The notes under the pieces are model-generated. The model searched no databases and had not been told where the DNA came from. It was given only the letters and a program-made list of their open reading frames with translations. From Streptomyces sp. A2-16 (GTDB lineage: Bacteria > Actinomycetota > Actinomycetes > Streptomycetales > Streptomycetaceae), in assembly GCF_018128905.1 (NCBI RefSeq), contig NZ_CP063808.1:4402001-4466000 (forward strand): a stretch of DNA of 64,000 nucleotides, written 5' to 3'. A program made the translations under genes and the position numbers. Below, piece by piece: positions 16,130-24,843 of the stretch (positions are counted from its first letter, which is position 1; every line of letters begins with the position of its first letter).

Positions 16130-17428
16130 ATGACCGACACGACCGTGCCCGACACGGGAACCGGCTACGGCCGTAAGCCCTCCTCCCACGACGCCCGCCT
16201 GACCGAGGTCGGCCCCGGCACCCCGATGGGCGAGGCGTTGCGTCGCCACTGGCAGCCGATCGCCAGCTCCACCGCCCTGACCAGCGACGTTCCGCACCGC
16301 GTGCGCCTGCTGGGCGAGAACCTGATCATCTTCCGGGACGGCCGGGGCCGCCCAGGCGTCGTCTTCGAGCGGTGCGCGCACCGCGGCAGCAGCCTCTTCT
16401 ACGGCCGCGTGGAGGAGGACGGCATCCGCTGCTGCTACCACGGCTGGAAGTTCGACGTGCAGGGCCACTGCCTGGACCAGGCCTGCGAACTCGACGGCGG
16501 CAAGCGCCGTAATCTCGCACGTCAGCCGTGGTATCCGGTGGAGGAGGCCTACGGCCTGGTCTTCGTCTACATGGGCCCGCCCGAGCTGAAGCCCCCGCTG
16601 CCGCGCTACGACAGCCTCGAACCCCTGGCCGAGGGCGAGAGCTACCACACCAGCTGGATGGTGCCCGGCGCCGAGGTCATCGGCCTGGAGCAGGACTACA
16701 ACTGGCTCCAGCTGTTCGAGAACGCCGTCGACCCCGTCCACGCGGCGTGGCTGCACTCCAACCACAGCGGGTTCCAGTTCCAGGGCACCGGCACGACCGG
16801 CTTCCCCGAGCACTACTACGACCACCGCACCGCCGCCGAGCGCACCACCTACCACCGCACCGACAACGGCGTGAAGTACGTCTGGCGCTACCAGGACACC
16901 AAGGGCGACGGTGGCGCACCCGTCGACCTGGAGTGGTCGGTGGAGTGCATGCTGCCCAACATCATCGCCCTGCCCGACTTCATCCGCTCGACCCCCGACG
17001 TCCGCAACGACATGCTGATCTGGGTCGTCCCCGCCGACGACACCCACCACCGGCTGGTCTTCTCCATCCGCTCCGCCGACCCCGAGCGGGCCACGTCCTT
17101 CATGTTCGGCATCAAGCAGAACGGCAAGGACGGCTGGCAGCTGAGCGAGGAGGAGAAACAGCGCTTCCCCGGCGACTACGAGGCCCAGTGGTCACAGGGC
17201 CCCATCACCCAGCACTCCGAGGAGACCCTGGCGCCGTCCGACAAGGGCGTCGTCATGCTCCGGCGCATGCTGCGCACGATGCTGGACGACGTCGAGGCCG
17301 GACGCACCCCGCTCGGCGTCGCCACCCCCGACGAGCCGGTCCGCCGCGTGGAGGCCGGCCTCGTCACCCGGCCGGCGGCGCCCACGGGGACGGACCGGGC
17401 GGCAGCGCCCACGGCGGCAGGGGCGTGA
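16130..17428 (+). CDS. Rieske non-haem iron oxygenase alpha subunit (unit 2)
   Basis: 432 residues; paralogue of 4806-6092. Rieske ligands C82, H84, C101 and H104 (CAHRG ... CCYHGW). Iron region N198-x2-D201-x2-H204-x4-H209 in FENAVDPVHAAWLH. The ATG at 16130 is chosen over ATG 16121 because GAGGAG directly abuts the latter but sits 9 bp before the former. First gene of a three-gene plus-strand operon. The two proteins differ most in the substrate-pocket half, so they probably take different substrates. Confidence 0.92.
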   Translation: MTDTTVPDTGTGYGRKPSSHDARLTEVGPGTPMGEALRRHWQPIASSTALTSDVPHRVRLLGENLIIFRDGRGRPGVVFERCAHRGSSLFYGRVEEDGIRCCYHGWKFDVQGHCLDQACELDGGKRRNLARQPWYPVEEAYGLVFVYMGPPELKPPLPRYDSLEPLAEGESYHTSWMVPGAEVIGLEQDYNWLQLFENAVDPVHAAWLHSNHSGFQFQGTGTTGFPEHYYDHRTAAERTTYHRTDNGVKYVWRYQDTKGDGGAPVDLEWSVECMLPNIIALPDFIRSTPDVRNDMLIWVVPADDTHHRLVFSIRSADPERATSFMFGIKQNGKDGWQLSEEEKQRFPGDYEAQWSQGPITQHSEETLAPSDKGVVMLRRMLRTMLDDVEAGRTPLGVATPDEPVRRVEAGLVTRPAAPTGTDRAAAPTAAGA

Positions 17429-17435
17429 CCGAAAC

Positions 17436-18401
17436 GTGAGCACCACCTGGACGGACGCGGTCGTCGTGGCCCGGTACGACGCCACGCCGAGAATCGCGGT
17501 CCTCGACCTCGCCCGGGCCGACGGCGGCGAACTGTGGGAGTACGAGCCCGGCGCCCACATCGACGTACAGGTCGGTACGGCGGGACTGATCCGGCAGTAC
17601 TCCCTGTGCGGACCACCGGACATCCGCAAGCAGTACCGGCTCGCGGTCCTCGACGAACCCGCCTCGCGCGGCGGATCACGCGCCATGCACGCCCTCACCG
17701 AGGGCGACACGCTGCGCATCGCCGCACCGCGCAACCGCTTCGGCCTGGCGTCCGCGCGCCGGCACGTGCTTCTCGCGGGCGGCATCGGCATCACCCCGCT
17801 GCTGGCGATGGCCCAGAGCCTCGACGCCACCGGGGGCGACTACCACCTGCACTACTGCGCCCGCAGCCGGAGCGAGGCCGTCTTCCTCGCCGACCTGGAG
17901 CACCACCCGCGCGTCACCCTCCACTTCGACGACGAGCCCCCGGAGCAACGCCTGGATCTGCGACGTGACTTGGGGGACCCCGCTCCCGGGACCGCGGTCT
18001 ACGTCTGCGGTCCCGGCGGGTTCATGGACTACGTGCTGGGGCGGGCGGCCGAGCTCGGATGGCCCGCGTCCGCCCTGCACAAGGAGCGCTTCAGCGCCTC
18101 GCCCCCGGTCGCGGCCGAGCCCGGCGGGGGAGGGGAGGGCGGATTCACCGTGCGCCTGTCCTCCACGGGCGCGGAATACCTCGTCCCCGAGGACCAGAGC
18201 GTCCTGGACGTCCTGCTGGCGAACGGCGTCGCGGCGCCCAACTCGTGCGGACAGGGCATCTGCGGCGAATGCATCGTGCGGGTGCGCACCGGTGAGCCCG
18301 ACCACCGGGACGACGTCCTGACCGACGAGGAGCGCGGGGAGGGGTTGTTCACCCCCTGCTCGTCCCGGTCGAAGTCCCCCATCCTGGAGCTGGAACTGTG
18401 A
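17436..18401 (+). CDS. PDR/VanB-type oxygenase reductase (unit 2)
   Basis: 321 residues from GTG 17436, 7 bp after the Rieske stop. FMN site RQYSLCGPP, NAD(P) domain GGIGITPLLAM and VCGPGGFMD, and C-terminal 2Fe-2S domain with CGQGICGEC and the distant cysteine in FTPCSSR. Electron donor for the unit 2 Rieske protein. Closely similar in layout to 3834-4796. Confidence 0.93.
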   Translation: MSTTWTDAVVVARYDATPRIAVLDLARADGGELWEYEPGAHIDVQVGTAGLIRQYSLCGPPDIRKQYRLAVLDEPASRGGSRAMHALTEGDTLRIAAPRNRFGLASARRHVLLAGGIGITPLLAMAQSLDATGGDYHLHYCARSRSEAVFLADLEHHPRVTLHFDDEPPEQRLDLRRDLGDPAPGTAVYVCGPGGFMDYVLGRAAELGWPASALHKERFSASPPVAAEPGGGGEGGFTVRLSSTGAEYLVPEDQSVLDVLLANGVAAPNSCGQGICGECIVRVRTGEPDHRDDVLTDEERGEGLFTPCSSRSKSPILELEL

Positions 18402-18877
18402 CCACCTCATCGACCGCGGCGAAAGACCTCGATGCCGCTGCCCCCGCCCCGGCCGCTGCCCCCGTCGCCGCCGCTGCCCCCGTCCCCGCCTCCGCTCCCG
18501 CCACGGTCGAGGAGGCCGAGGCCGCCTGGCTCGCCGCACAGACCCTCCCGGACCCGGAACCGGCGCTCCGCGCCCTGATGCATTCCGACTGCGTGATCGT
18601 GCACTCGGCGGTGGGCCACATCCACGGCGTCGACGACTGGCTGCGGTACGCGGCACGCCTGGGCCGCACCAGCCAGGTGGACTCCCATGACGTGACCGTC
18701 CAGCGCTTCGGCACCACGGCCGTGGTCAGCTGTCTCCAGGAGATGCGGGTCGCCTTCGTGCCCGAGCTGACCCCGTTCGTCATCCAGGCCGCCGTCACCC
18801 GGGTCTGGGTGGCGGCCGAGTCGGGCGGATGGCAGCTGGCGCATTTGCAGATGGCCCGGCGGCTGCCGCCGGGCTGA
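18398..18877 (+). CDS. NTF2/SnoaL-like small protein of Rieske unit 2, 159 aa
   Basis: Starts with GTG overlapping the reductase stop (GTGA). Residues 1-45 are an Ala/Pro-rich low-complexity lead not present in its unit 1 paralogue. Then an NTF2-like domain with VEEAEAAWLAAQT, SCLQEMRVAF, VTRVWVAAESGGWQLAHLQ. The paired order oxygenase-reductase-NTF2 in both units argues that it works with the oxygenase. Confidence 0.8.
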   Translation: MTTSSTAAKDLDAAAPAPAAAPVAAAAPVPASAPATVEEAEAAWLAAQTLPDPEPALRALMHSDCVIVHSAVGHIHGVDDWLRYAARLGRTSQVDSHDVTVQRFGTTAVVSCLQEMRVAFVPELTPFVIQAAVTRVWVAAESGGWQLAHLQMARRLPPG

Positions 18878-18917
18878 GCGGCGCACGGACTCCCGGAACC
18901 CAGGGATCCGGTGGTCG

Positions 18918-19640
18918 TCAGTCCTGGGGCTCGCCGTCCACCGGCGAGCCCTTGTCCTGTGCTGCCTGTGGCGCCTGTGTCGCTGGTGTCGCTTCGGCGA
19001 GCGCGGAGACGATCCGGCCCACCTGCTCCGCGTAGTGGTCGATGAACTCCGTTGATTGCGGGTCCTGTTGGCCGAGTTCACGGGCGATCCACGGGATGGC
19101 CACCGGAGCGATCGAGGCGGCGAAGAAGACGAGGGCCACGGCCCCCACGTCGAGGTCGCTCCGGAATTCACCGCGCGCCTGCCGCTCGCGGAGTTCCTCG
19201 ACGTGCTTGAACAACTCGGCGGCCCGCTCGTCCTCGGCGGGCGGGCGCGTGCCGGGCTCTTCGCGCGTCAGGGTGTGCACCCATGCGGGGTCCTCATGCG
19301 CCCAGTGGACGTAGCGCCGCGCGGCATCCGCGAAGGTACGGGCATGACTGACGCGCATGGACTCCTCGAGCCACTGCTCGCTCAGCGCCTCGTACAGCCC
19401 GCGTTTGCCCCCGAAGTAGTAGGTGATCAGCTGATGGCTGACGCCGGCCGACTCCGCGATCCGCACGACCCGGGCCTCGTCGAAACCATGGGCGGCGAAC
19501 TCCGCGCCGGCCGCGGCCAGAATGGCCCGCCGCGTGCCCACCGGGTCGCGCTGACGACCGGGATCATCGGGGTGCCTCCGGCGCTGCTGCCGCCCGGACG
19601 CCGCTCCCGACTTTCCTGGTGTCGCCTCTTCCCCTGTCAC
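18918..19640 (-). CDS. TetR-family transcriptional regulator
   Basis: About 240 residues from GTG 19640, with GGTAAGG 8 bp upstream; the frame is open to 19823 but no better start is seen. Helix-turn-helix: RAILAAAGAEFAAHGFDEARV, then RIAESAGVSHQLITYYFGGK. The N-terminal 35 residues are basic and unstructured-looking, and the C-terminal end is Ala/Gln-rich. Convergent with unit 2; a candidate regulator of unit 2 or of neighbouring genes. Confidence 0.87.
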   Translation of the reverse strand: MTGEEATPGKSGAASGRQQRRRHPDDPGRQRDPVGTRRAILAAAGAEFAAHGFDEARVVRIAESAGVSHQLITYYFGGKRGLYEALSEQWLEESMRVSHARTFADAARRYVHWAHEDPAWVHTLTREEPGTRPPAEDERAAELFKHVEELRERQARGEFRSDLDVGAVALVFFAASIAPVAIPWIARELGQQDPQSTEFIDHYAEQVGRIVSALAEATPATQAPQAAQDKGSPVDGEPQD

Positions 19641-19762
19641 ATGGACGACCTTACCGGCGGCCTTGTTGGACGGGCCAACTACCTGCGGCGTCCGTTGTGC
19701 CCACCGCCGCGGCAGCACCTGTTTGCCTGCAGTCGAGGGGCACGCGGCTGCACGTACCGTCG

Positions 19763-21058
19763 TCAGGCCGAATACTGAGACTCCGCGGGGTCGACGACAT
19801 CGACCAGATGGAGCGCTGCCCACAGAATGCCCTGCTGTTCCTTGACGCTCCGCCCCAGCATCTCTTCAGCACGCCGGATGCGGTACACAACGGTGTTCTT
19901 CACCACGTCGAGCCGCGCCGCTGCTGTCGCGGGGCTGCAGTTGCATTCGAGGTAGACACGCACGGTCTCCCGGAGCAGCGCCTCTCGCGGATGCCCCAGG
20001 GCCCCGAGCTCGTCCCGGACGAAGCTTCGCGCCCGCTCCGGGTCCGAGGTGAGCAACGCCGCGAGCCGGACGTCCTCGAAGAAGACCGTGCGGCCGCGTG
20101 CGCGGGCGGGCGAGTACAGCGTGACGCGGGCCGCTGCCTTCGCCTCGTCGTACGTGGCTCGGAAGCCGTCGAGGCCGCGCGACGGGCGACCGACCGCGAC
20201 CAGGGCACCCGGCACCACGGGGAGCGATCGGACCGCCGCACTCCGCGGGTCGGTGAACCCGCCCCATGCCCATACCTCGCGCTCGTCCGACGGGATCACC
20301 AGGTGTGCGGTCGCGCCGATGCGCGTCAGGAGTTTGGCGGCCACCCGGTCGAGTCCCTCCGACTCCGCGTCGTCGTCGCGCGCGTCGCGTCGCAGGATCA
20401 GGCCGACATGGGTCCGGTTCGCGAGCTCGTACCGCAGCGCCTTGGCCGGGTTCAGGTCCGTGTGGTCGCCGCGCAGCAGAGTCCTGACCAGCTCCCCACG
20501 CGAGCCGTCGATGCTCGTGAGCCACGCTTGCTCCTCGGCCGCGTACGCGGCGCTGCATGCGAGCGAGAACGAACTCACGAGGTCGACCAGAAACCGCGAC
20601 AGGTCGGAGAGCCCCTCCGACTGCTGATCGGCCGGCACAAGTCGACGGAACTCGTGGACAAGGGCGTCGCTGAAGCGAGCATGGGAAACCCGCTGGAACG
20701 CGAGTATGCGCTCCAGCGGAATCCGTTGTCTCACCGCTCGGGCGATCTGCCGGGTGGTCTCCGGGGGGACCGTCGTGGGGACCGGCCGGCCGAGGCAAAG
20801 AGCCACCAGGGCCTCCATGACGACCGCCTCGGCGGTGGGGCGCAGCTCTTCCGTGGCCTCGGCGCGGCGCAGGGCAAGGACGTCGGGGTCGACAGCGAGC
20901 CCCGCCAGCTCGTGACAGAACTCGACGGCCCACGAGGACGCCCCGATTCCGATGCCGGCAACGGTCCGGTTCCAGGTCTCCGGGAGGCAGGTCGGCTCGA
21001 GCTCGTCAGGGGGAGCGGTGGGGTGCAGCCGACACACCCAGGACCCGGTGGCGGACAT
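19763..21058 (-). CDS. PucR/CdaR-type regulator
   Basis: 431 residues from ATG 21058, which has GAGAGGGG upstream; three earlier in-frame ATGs are less well placed. The N-terminal half resembles the RsbRD-like sensor of this family (LERILAFQRVSHARF), the middle is GGDEF-like (GLDGFRATYDEAKAAARV), and the end is the PucR HTH: REALLRETVRVYLECNCS ... LDVVKNTVVYRIRRAEEM. Such proteins activate catabolic or nitrogen genes. A decayed copy of its C-terminus lies at 24703-24843. Confidence 0.88.
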   Translation of the reverse strand: MSATGSWVCRLHPTAPPDELEPTCLPETWNRTVAGIGIGASSWAVEFCHELAGLAVDPDVLALRRAEATEELRPTAEAVVMEALVALCLGRPVPTTVPPETTRQIARAVRQRIPLERILAFQRVSHARFSDALVHEFRRLVPADQQSEGLSDLSRFLVDLVSSFSLACSAAYAAEEQAWLTSIDGSRGELVRTLLRGDHTDLNPAKALRYELANRTHVGLILRRDARDDDAESEGLDRVAAKLLTRIGATAHLVIPSDEREVWAWGGFTDPRSAAVRSLPVVPGALVAVGRPSRGLDGFRATYDEAKAAARVTLYSPARARGRTVFFEDVRLAALLTSDPERARSFVRDELGALGHPREALLRETVRVYLECNCSPATAAARLDVVKNTVVYRIRRAEEMLGRSVKEQQGILWAALHLVDVVDPAESQYSA

Positions 21059-21202
21059 CCGCATCCCCTCTCGCATCGTCGCGAGCGCCCGAGGTGGTCG
21101 GGCCTGCCGGCAGGACACTCTCTGCGCGCATCCCGCTGAAGGGGCGGCGCCGGCGGGAAGGGCGGGGACGGTGCTTCGCCCCTCCCTTCGATTCAGCCCA
21201 TG

Positions 21203-21685
21203 CTACTGCTCGGCCTCCGGGTACAGCTCGATCGCGGAGTGCAGGATGCGCTCCCACGTGGTGTCGTTCACTTCGAGGATGTTGCCGTCCGGGTCCTTGA
21301 CGTAGGCGTATTTCGCGGGGTCGCTCGGAGCCCACCCGGCCGGATCGCCGAAGCCCTCCCCGCCGTTCGCCACTGCACGCGCCAACGTGGCCTCGACGTC
21401 GTCGACGGCGATGGCGAAGTGCATGAACGACGCCTCCGGCTGCGGCACCCCGATCGTAGGGTGGCGATCGGGGAGGAACTGGAACAGTTCGAGGCCGAAG
21501 CCGTCGGGCAGCTCGATGAATCCGATGCGGTAGTCGGTGTCCTTCAGGCCGAAGATGATCTCGGTCATCTGCTTGCCGGTGTGGTACGGGTGGAGGACTT
21601 CCTTACCGCCGAATGTCTCGACGTAGAACCTCGTGGAGCGCTCGATGTCCGAGACGCGTACGGCCAGGTGCTGGACACTCGCCAT
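21203..21685 (-). CDS. VOC-superfamily (glyoxalase/bleomycin-resistance fold) protein, 160 aa
   Basis: Two beta-alpha-beta-beta-beta modules. Metal-ligand candidates sit at the usual places: H6 in VQHLAVRV, E in FGLELFQF, H in MHFAIAVDD and E in GNILEVND, so a metal enzyme such as an isomerase, lyase or small dioxygenase is possible. Exact function unassigned. Its ATG overlaps the stop of the 47-residue ORF at 21685-21828 (TGATG). Confidence 0.82.
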   Translation of the reverse strand: MASVQHLAVRVSDIERSTRFYVETFGGKEVLHPYHTGKQMTEIIFGLKDTDYRIGFIELPDGFGLELFQFLPDRHPTIGVPQPEASFMHFAIAVDDVEATLARAVANGGEGFGDPAGWAPSDPAKYAYVKDPDGNILEVNDTTWERILHSAIELYPEAEQ

Positions 21686-21828
21686 CAGAGGCACCCTTCT
21701 TCGGCCGGCTCGCGCAGGCTCGCTGCCCGATCCGCCAGTGGGCACGAAAAGTCTTCGTCGACCATCGCCACCAACTCTTCCGTCGTTTCGTCGTAGGACT
21801 GCGCGTTCGTCGAGCAGCCGTTTCTCAT
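21685..21828 (-). CDS. Small acidic cysteine-containing peptide, 47 aa, coupled to the VOC gene
   Basis: Too short to be found by length alone. ATG 21828 to TGA 21685, whose last base is the first base of the VOC start codon. Codon third positions are mostly G/C as in real local genes. It has cysteines at 5, 29 and 46 and many Glu/Asp (DETTEELVAMVDEDFSC). No family recognised. Could be a small regulatory protein, a peptide precursor or a leader ORF. The overlap is the main support. Confidence 0.45.
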   Translation of the reverse strand: MRNGCSTNAQSYDETTEELVAMVDEDFSCPLADRAASLREPAEEGCL

Positions 21829-21994
21829 GCTCGTTCCGTGTGCGCCGATTTCGCTTGCCTCCCTGGGGCAATCCGCTGCGCCGGATTTGGCGTATCGGGG
21901 CAAGCGACGCGCGCGTGCGGGGGGTTTGACTCGGTCCACTCCTCATCCCACGGCAACGAGGCCGGGTGAGAAGGAGCGGACGAAGGGAACGACG

Positions 21995-23245
21995 ATGTCG
22001 TCGAACGACACAACAACTGTGATCGGCGATCTCCGGGTACCGGAGCCGGACCTCACCCCGCAGGAGGTCATCGCCCGTGCCGCGGCGATGCGCCCGACTC
22101 TTCGCGAGAATCGCGTGAAAGCAGCGGAGGAGGGCAGGTACTCGGCCGAGCTCCACAGGGCGTTCGAGGACGCCGGCTTCTACCGCCTCGTGCAGCCGCG
22201 GAAGTACGGCGGGTACGAGTTCGGCCTGGAGACGTACTACCGGACGATGATCGAGATCTCGCGCGGAGACCCCGGCATCGGCTGGTGCCTGACCCTGGGG
22301 ACCGGTCACACGATCCCCTTGGTCGCGCACTTCCCGGAGGAGGTCGTGCGGGAGGCCTTCGGCGAGGACGGCGTCTTCATCGCGCCGCACTCCGCCACCC
22401 CCCGAGGAGCGCTCGTCCCCACGGAAGGCGGATACCGCCTCACGGGGGAGTGGCCGTACTCGTCCGGTGTCCCGTACTCGACCCACGCGATGGTGAGCAC
22501 GATCGTCCTGGCCGAGGGCAGTGACCCCGTCCCGGCCGTGGCTCTCCTCCCACGCGGGGACTACTCCGTCCGGGACGACTGGGGAGCGCACGCCACGATG
22601 GCCCTCGGCGCGAGCGGGTCGAACACGGTCGTCGTGGAGGACGTCGTCATCCCGGCAGAGAACGTGTCTCCCCTGTTCGAGTGGGGATACTCGAACTTCC
22701 CCGACGGCACGCACGGCACCCGTTCCACCGGCAACCCCCTGTACCTGGGCCAGATCCAGCCGCTGTATCCGGCCTCGCTCGCGGCTGTCCAGGTCGGAGC
22801 GGCGTGGGCGGCACTCGACGCCTACGAAGAGACCATCCTGACCAAGAAGCGCCTGTACCCGCCGCTGGTCGAGCGGTACAAGCACGAAGAGAGCCAGAGG
22901 ATCTGGGGCCAGGCGCGGGCGACGATCGACGCCGCGCAGGCGGTCCTTCTCACAGCGGCCCGCGACTACGAGCGGCTGGGCGAGCGTTGGGCGAGCGGTG
23001 ACCACCCGACCTTCGAGGACTGGGTCGCCCTCGGCAACGTGCTGTACGCGTCGTGTCGGCTGTCCCACGAGGCCACTGAGCTGCTGTTCCGCTCGGTGGG
23101 CTCCTCGGTGGCGCGGAAGGGTCTGCCGCTGCAGGACTACTTCCTGGTGACGCAGATGTCGAAGGCGCAGATCGCGGAGCACGTGCCCGTCATCACCGTG
23201 ACGACGGCGAGGGCCCACTTCGGGCTGGACCTGAACACCATCTAG
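21995..23245 (+). CDS. Flavin-dependent monooxygenase or acyl-CoA-dehydrogenase-fold hydroxylase (group D, HpaB/HsaA/resorcinol hydroxylase-like)
   Basis: 416 residues from ATG 21995 with GAGAAGGAG upstream. It has the acyl-CoA dehydrogenase fold without the CoA-enzyme catalytic base pattern: GFYRLVQPRKYGGYE, GDPGIGWCLTLG, GEWPYSSGVPYSTHAM, GSNTVVVEDVVIP and the C-terminal RSVGSSVARKGLPLQDYFLV. This fits FADH2/FMNH2-using two-component phenol hydroxylases. The flavin reductase at 25063-25662 on the same strand is the natural partner. With the intradiol dioxygenase and maleylacetate reductase, a resorcinol-to-hydroxyquinol step is the best guess. Confidence 0.8.
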   Translation: MSSNDTTTVIGDLRVPEPDLTPQEVIARAAAMRPTLRENRVKAAEEGRYSAELHRAFEDAGFYRLVQPRKYGGYEFGLETYYRTMIEISRGDPGIGWCLTLGTGHTIPLVAHFPEEVVREAFGEDGVFIAPHSATPRGALVPTEGGYRLTGEWPYSSGVPYSTHAMVSTIVLAEGSDPVPAVALLPRGDYSVRDDWGAHATMALGASGSNTVVVEDVVIPAENVSPLFEWGYSNFPDGTHGTRSTGNPLYLGQIQPLYPASLAAVQVGAAWAALDAYEETILTKKRLYPPLVERYKHEESQRIWGQARATIDAAQAVLLTAARDYERLGERWASGDHPTFEDWVALGNVLYASCRLSHEATELLFRSVGSSVARKGLPLQDYFLVTQMSKAQIAEHVPVITVTTARAHFGLDLNTI

Positions 23246-23265
23246 GGCCGACGAGCCATGCCGAC

Positions 23266-23285
23266 CTGCCGTCGGGGCACGGCAG
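23266..23285 (+). terminator. Short hairpin after the monooxygenase gene
   Basis: CTGCCGT (23266-23272) and ACGGCAG (23279-23285) form a 7-bp stem with a 6-nt loop, 20 bp after the stop. A weak terminator at best. The rest of 23286-23468 holds no intact gene. Confidence 0.3.
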
Positions 23286-23468
23286 TTGCGGTGACGCCGC
23301 CGTGGCGATCACGTCTACGGCCGCCCCCGGGGACCGCAGGAAGCGAACGGCATCGCGCGCCACTGTTCGGCACCCGGTAGCCCCTTGATCCGCGCGGCCT
23401 TCACCCCGGTCGGCGCCGAGCTCGACAAGCCCTGATGGGCTGACACCTCACCAGAAAGAGAAAAAGCA

Positions 23469-23849
23469 ATGACTCGGACGATCGAGACAGTGGTGGACCG
23501 CTACATGACGACCGTCGACCGCGCGGTGCACGAGCCCGAAGCGCTGAACCAGCTCGAGGCGGTGTTCGCGCCCAAGGCCACTGTGCAGTTCGGTGAACTC
23601 CCTCCGGTGACCGGCCTGGCCGACATCACGGAGTTCTACCGAAACCTCTACTCGGACATGGCCGACAGCAAGCACGTGTGGACCACCACGGTGCTCGACG
23701 AAGGAACGATCGAGGTCCGCTTCATAGCGGCGTGGCGCGCCGCCGACGGCCGACTCGGATCCCAGAGCGGCATCGAGCACGTGACCGTCGACGTGGACGG
23801 GCTGATCACGGAACTGCAGGTGCTCATCCCGAAGAACGACGGCGCCTGA
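23469..23849 (+). CDS. SnoaL/NTF2-like protein, 126 aa
   Basis: A single NTF2-fold domain: ETVVDRYMTTVDRAV, LEAVFAPKATVQFGELPPVTG, ITEFYRNLYSDM, HVWTTTVLDEGTIEVRFIAAWR, and ITELQVLIPKN. Preceded by AGAAAGAG. Of unknown reaction; members serve as isomerases, hydratases or hydroxylases. It follows the monooxygenase by 223 bp on the same strand. Confidence 0.78.
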   Translation: MTRTIETVVDRYMTTVDRAVHEPEALNQLEAVFAPKATVQFGELPPVTGLADITEFYRNLYSDMADSKHVWTTTVLDEGTIEVRFIAAWRAADGRLGSQSGIEHVTVDVDGLITELQVLIPKNDGA

Positions 23850-24027
23850 CCAAGCACGCCGCCGTGGGCAGTTCGATCACCGGGACCTTGCCGGCGTTGG
23901 TCAGGTCGGGCTCGACCGCGTCGCCCTCGGCCTTCGGTGCCGTGTTGATCATGCTGTTCTCGGTGTACGGCACCACCCCGGCGCCGGCCGGGACGGCACG
24001 TGCGACGACGGCGGCCAGTTCGTCCAC
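23850..24027 (-). pseudogene. Unidentified coding remnant
   Basis: A minus-strand frame with protein-like composition, VPAGAGVVPYTENSMIN ... GKVPVIELPTA, sits between two plus-strand genes without a plausible start context or a full domain. It looks like an internal piece of a lost enzyme gene. Family not recognised. Confidence 0.3.
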
Positions 24028-24071
24028 CGAGATCCGTTTCCTCGATCGCGCGCCACCACTGGAGGTATGCC

Positions 24072-24395
24072 ATGCCAGGAACCGACGAGGCGGCGAAGGC
24101 GATAACGGCGGCCGCCGTGGACAGTTTCCGTGACACCCCGGACCCCCGGCTGCGTGGGCTGCTCCAAGGGCTCGTGCGCCATCTGCACGGCTACGTCCGT
24201 GAGTTGCGCCCCACGATCCAGGAGTGGGAGTACGCGGTGGACTACCTCACCGCCGTCGGGCACACATGTGACCCCACTCGTCAGGAGTTCATCCTGCTCT
24301 CCGACGTGCTGGGTGCCAACCCCCGAGAGGTGACCGCGGACGGCCCCGGTCGCCTCCTGCGCGCCGCCTGGACCGGACAACCCCCGACCGCCTGA
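24072..24395 (+). pseudogene. Truncated intradiol dioxygenase (N-terminal domain only)
   Basis: 107 residues that align with the first 80 or so residues of the intact dioxygenase at 28194-29114: PRLRGLLQGLVRHLHGYVREL matches PRVKEITQALVRHLHGFAREV, and the piece runs to RQEFILLSDVLG. After GANPREV the sequence no longer follows the family and stops, so all iron ligands (two Tyr, two His) are missing. It cannot be catalytic. It could be translated, since the ATG is intact. Confidence 0.75.
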
Positions 24396-24702
24396 GAACA
24401 CGCCCGCCCCAGCGGCGCTGCCGGAGCACGTGAGAAGCCGGCAAGCGCGAACAAGGCCATCGCGTCCACAGCCGAGACCGTGGCGGACGCCGACGGCGAA
24501 TTCGCCCGCCAGTACCTTGCCGATGAGCTGGAGGTGGAGATGCCGCGGCGGCCGGCACGTAAATCGCGTCTCCAACAAGTCCACCCGGAACTGCAGCCCG
24601 CCGCCGACGAGGGCGATCCGTATCACCCGCGCGAACCGGTCGAGCCCGGCCACACCGAGCCCTACACCGTGGAACAAGCTGAGCGGAAGCGGAGATACAC
24701 CG
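24396..24702. other. Gap inside the decayed stretch, no recognised gene
   Basis: 307 bp with open frames in several phases but no ribosome site or family motif. It lies between the dioxygenase fragment and the PucR fragment, so it is probably rearranged DNA. Confidence 0.4.
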
Positions 24703-24843
24703 CGCGTGCTGCGCGAGACGGTGCGGGTGTACCTGCGATCCCAACTGCCCACCGCAGGACGTGACTCGCGCCGTCATCGTGGCGAAGAAGACCGTCGTCT
24801 GTCGCGTCAAGCGCACGGAGGAACCGCTCGGCCGGAGATCAGG
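24703..24843 (+). pseudogene. Frameshifted C-terminal remnant of a PucR-type regulator
   Basis: One frame reads RVLRETVRVYL and, after a frame change near 24760, the next reads AKKTVVCRVKRTEEPLGR. These match LLRETVRVYL and VKNTVVYRIRRAEEMLGR of the intact regulator at 19763-21058, in the right order and spacing. Only the helix-turn-helix end survives. The region to 25062 has nothing else I can name. Confidence 0.7.

Noticed and set aside
21203..23218. 671-codon minus-strand frame reaching across the monooxygenase gene
   Set aside because: Only its last 160 codons are a real gene (VOC protein from ATG 21685); the rest is antisense.
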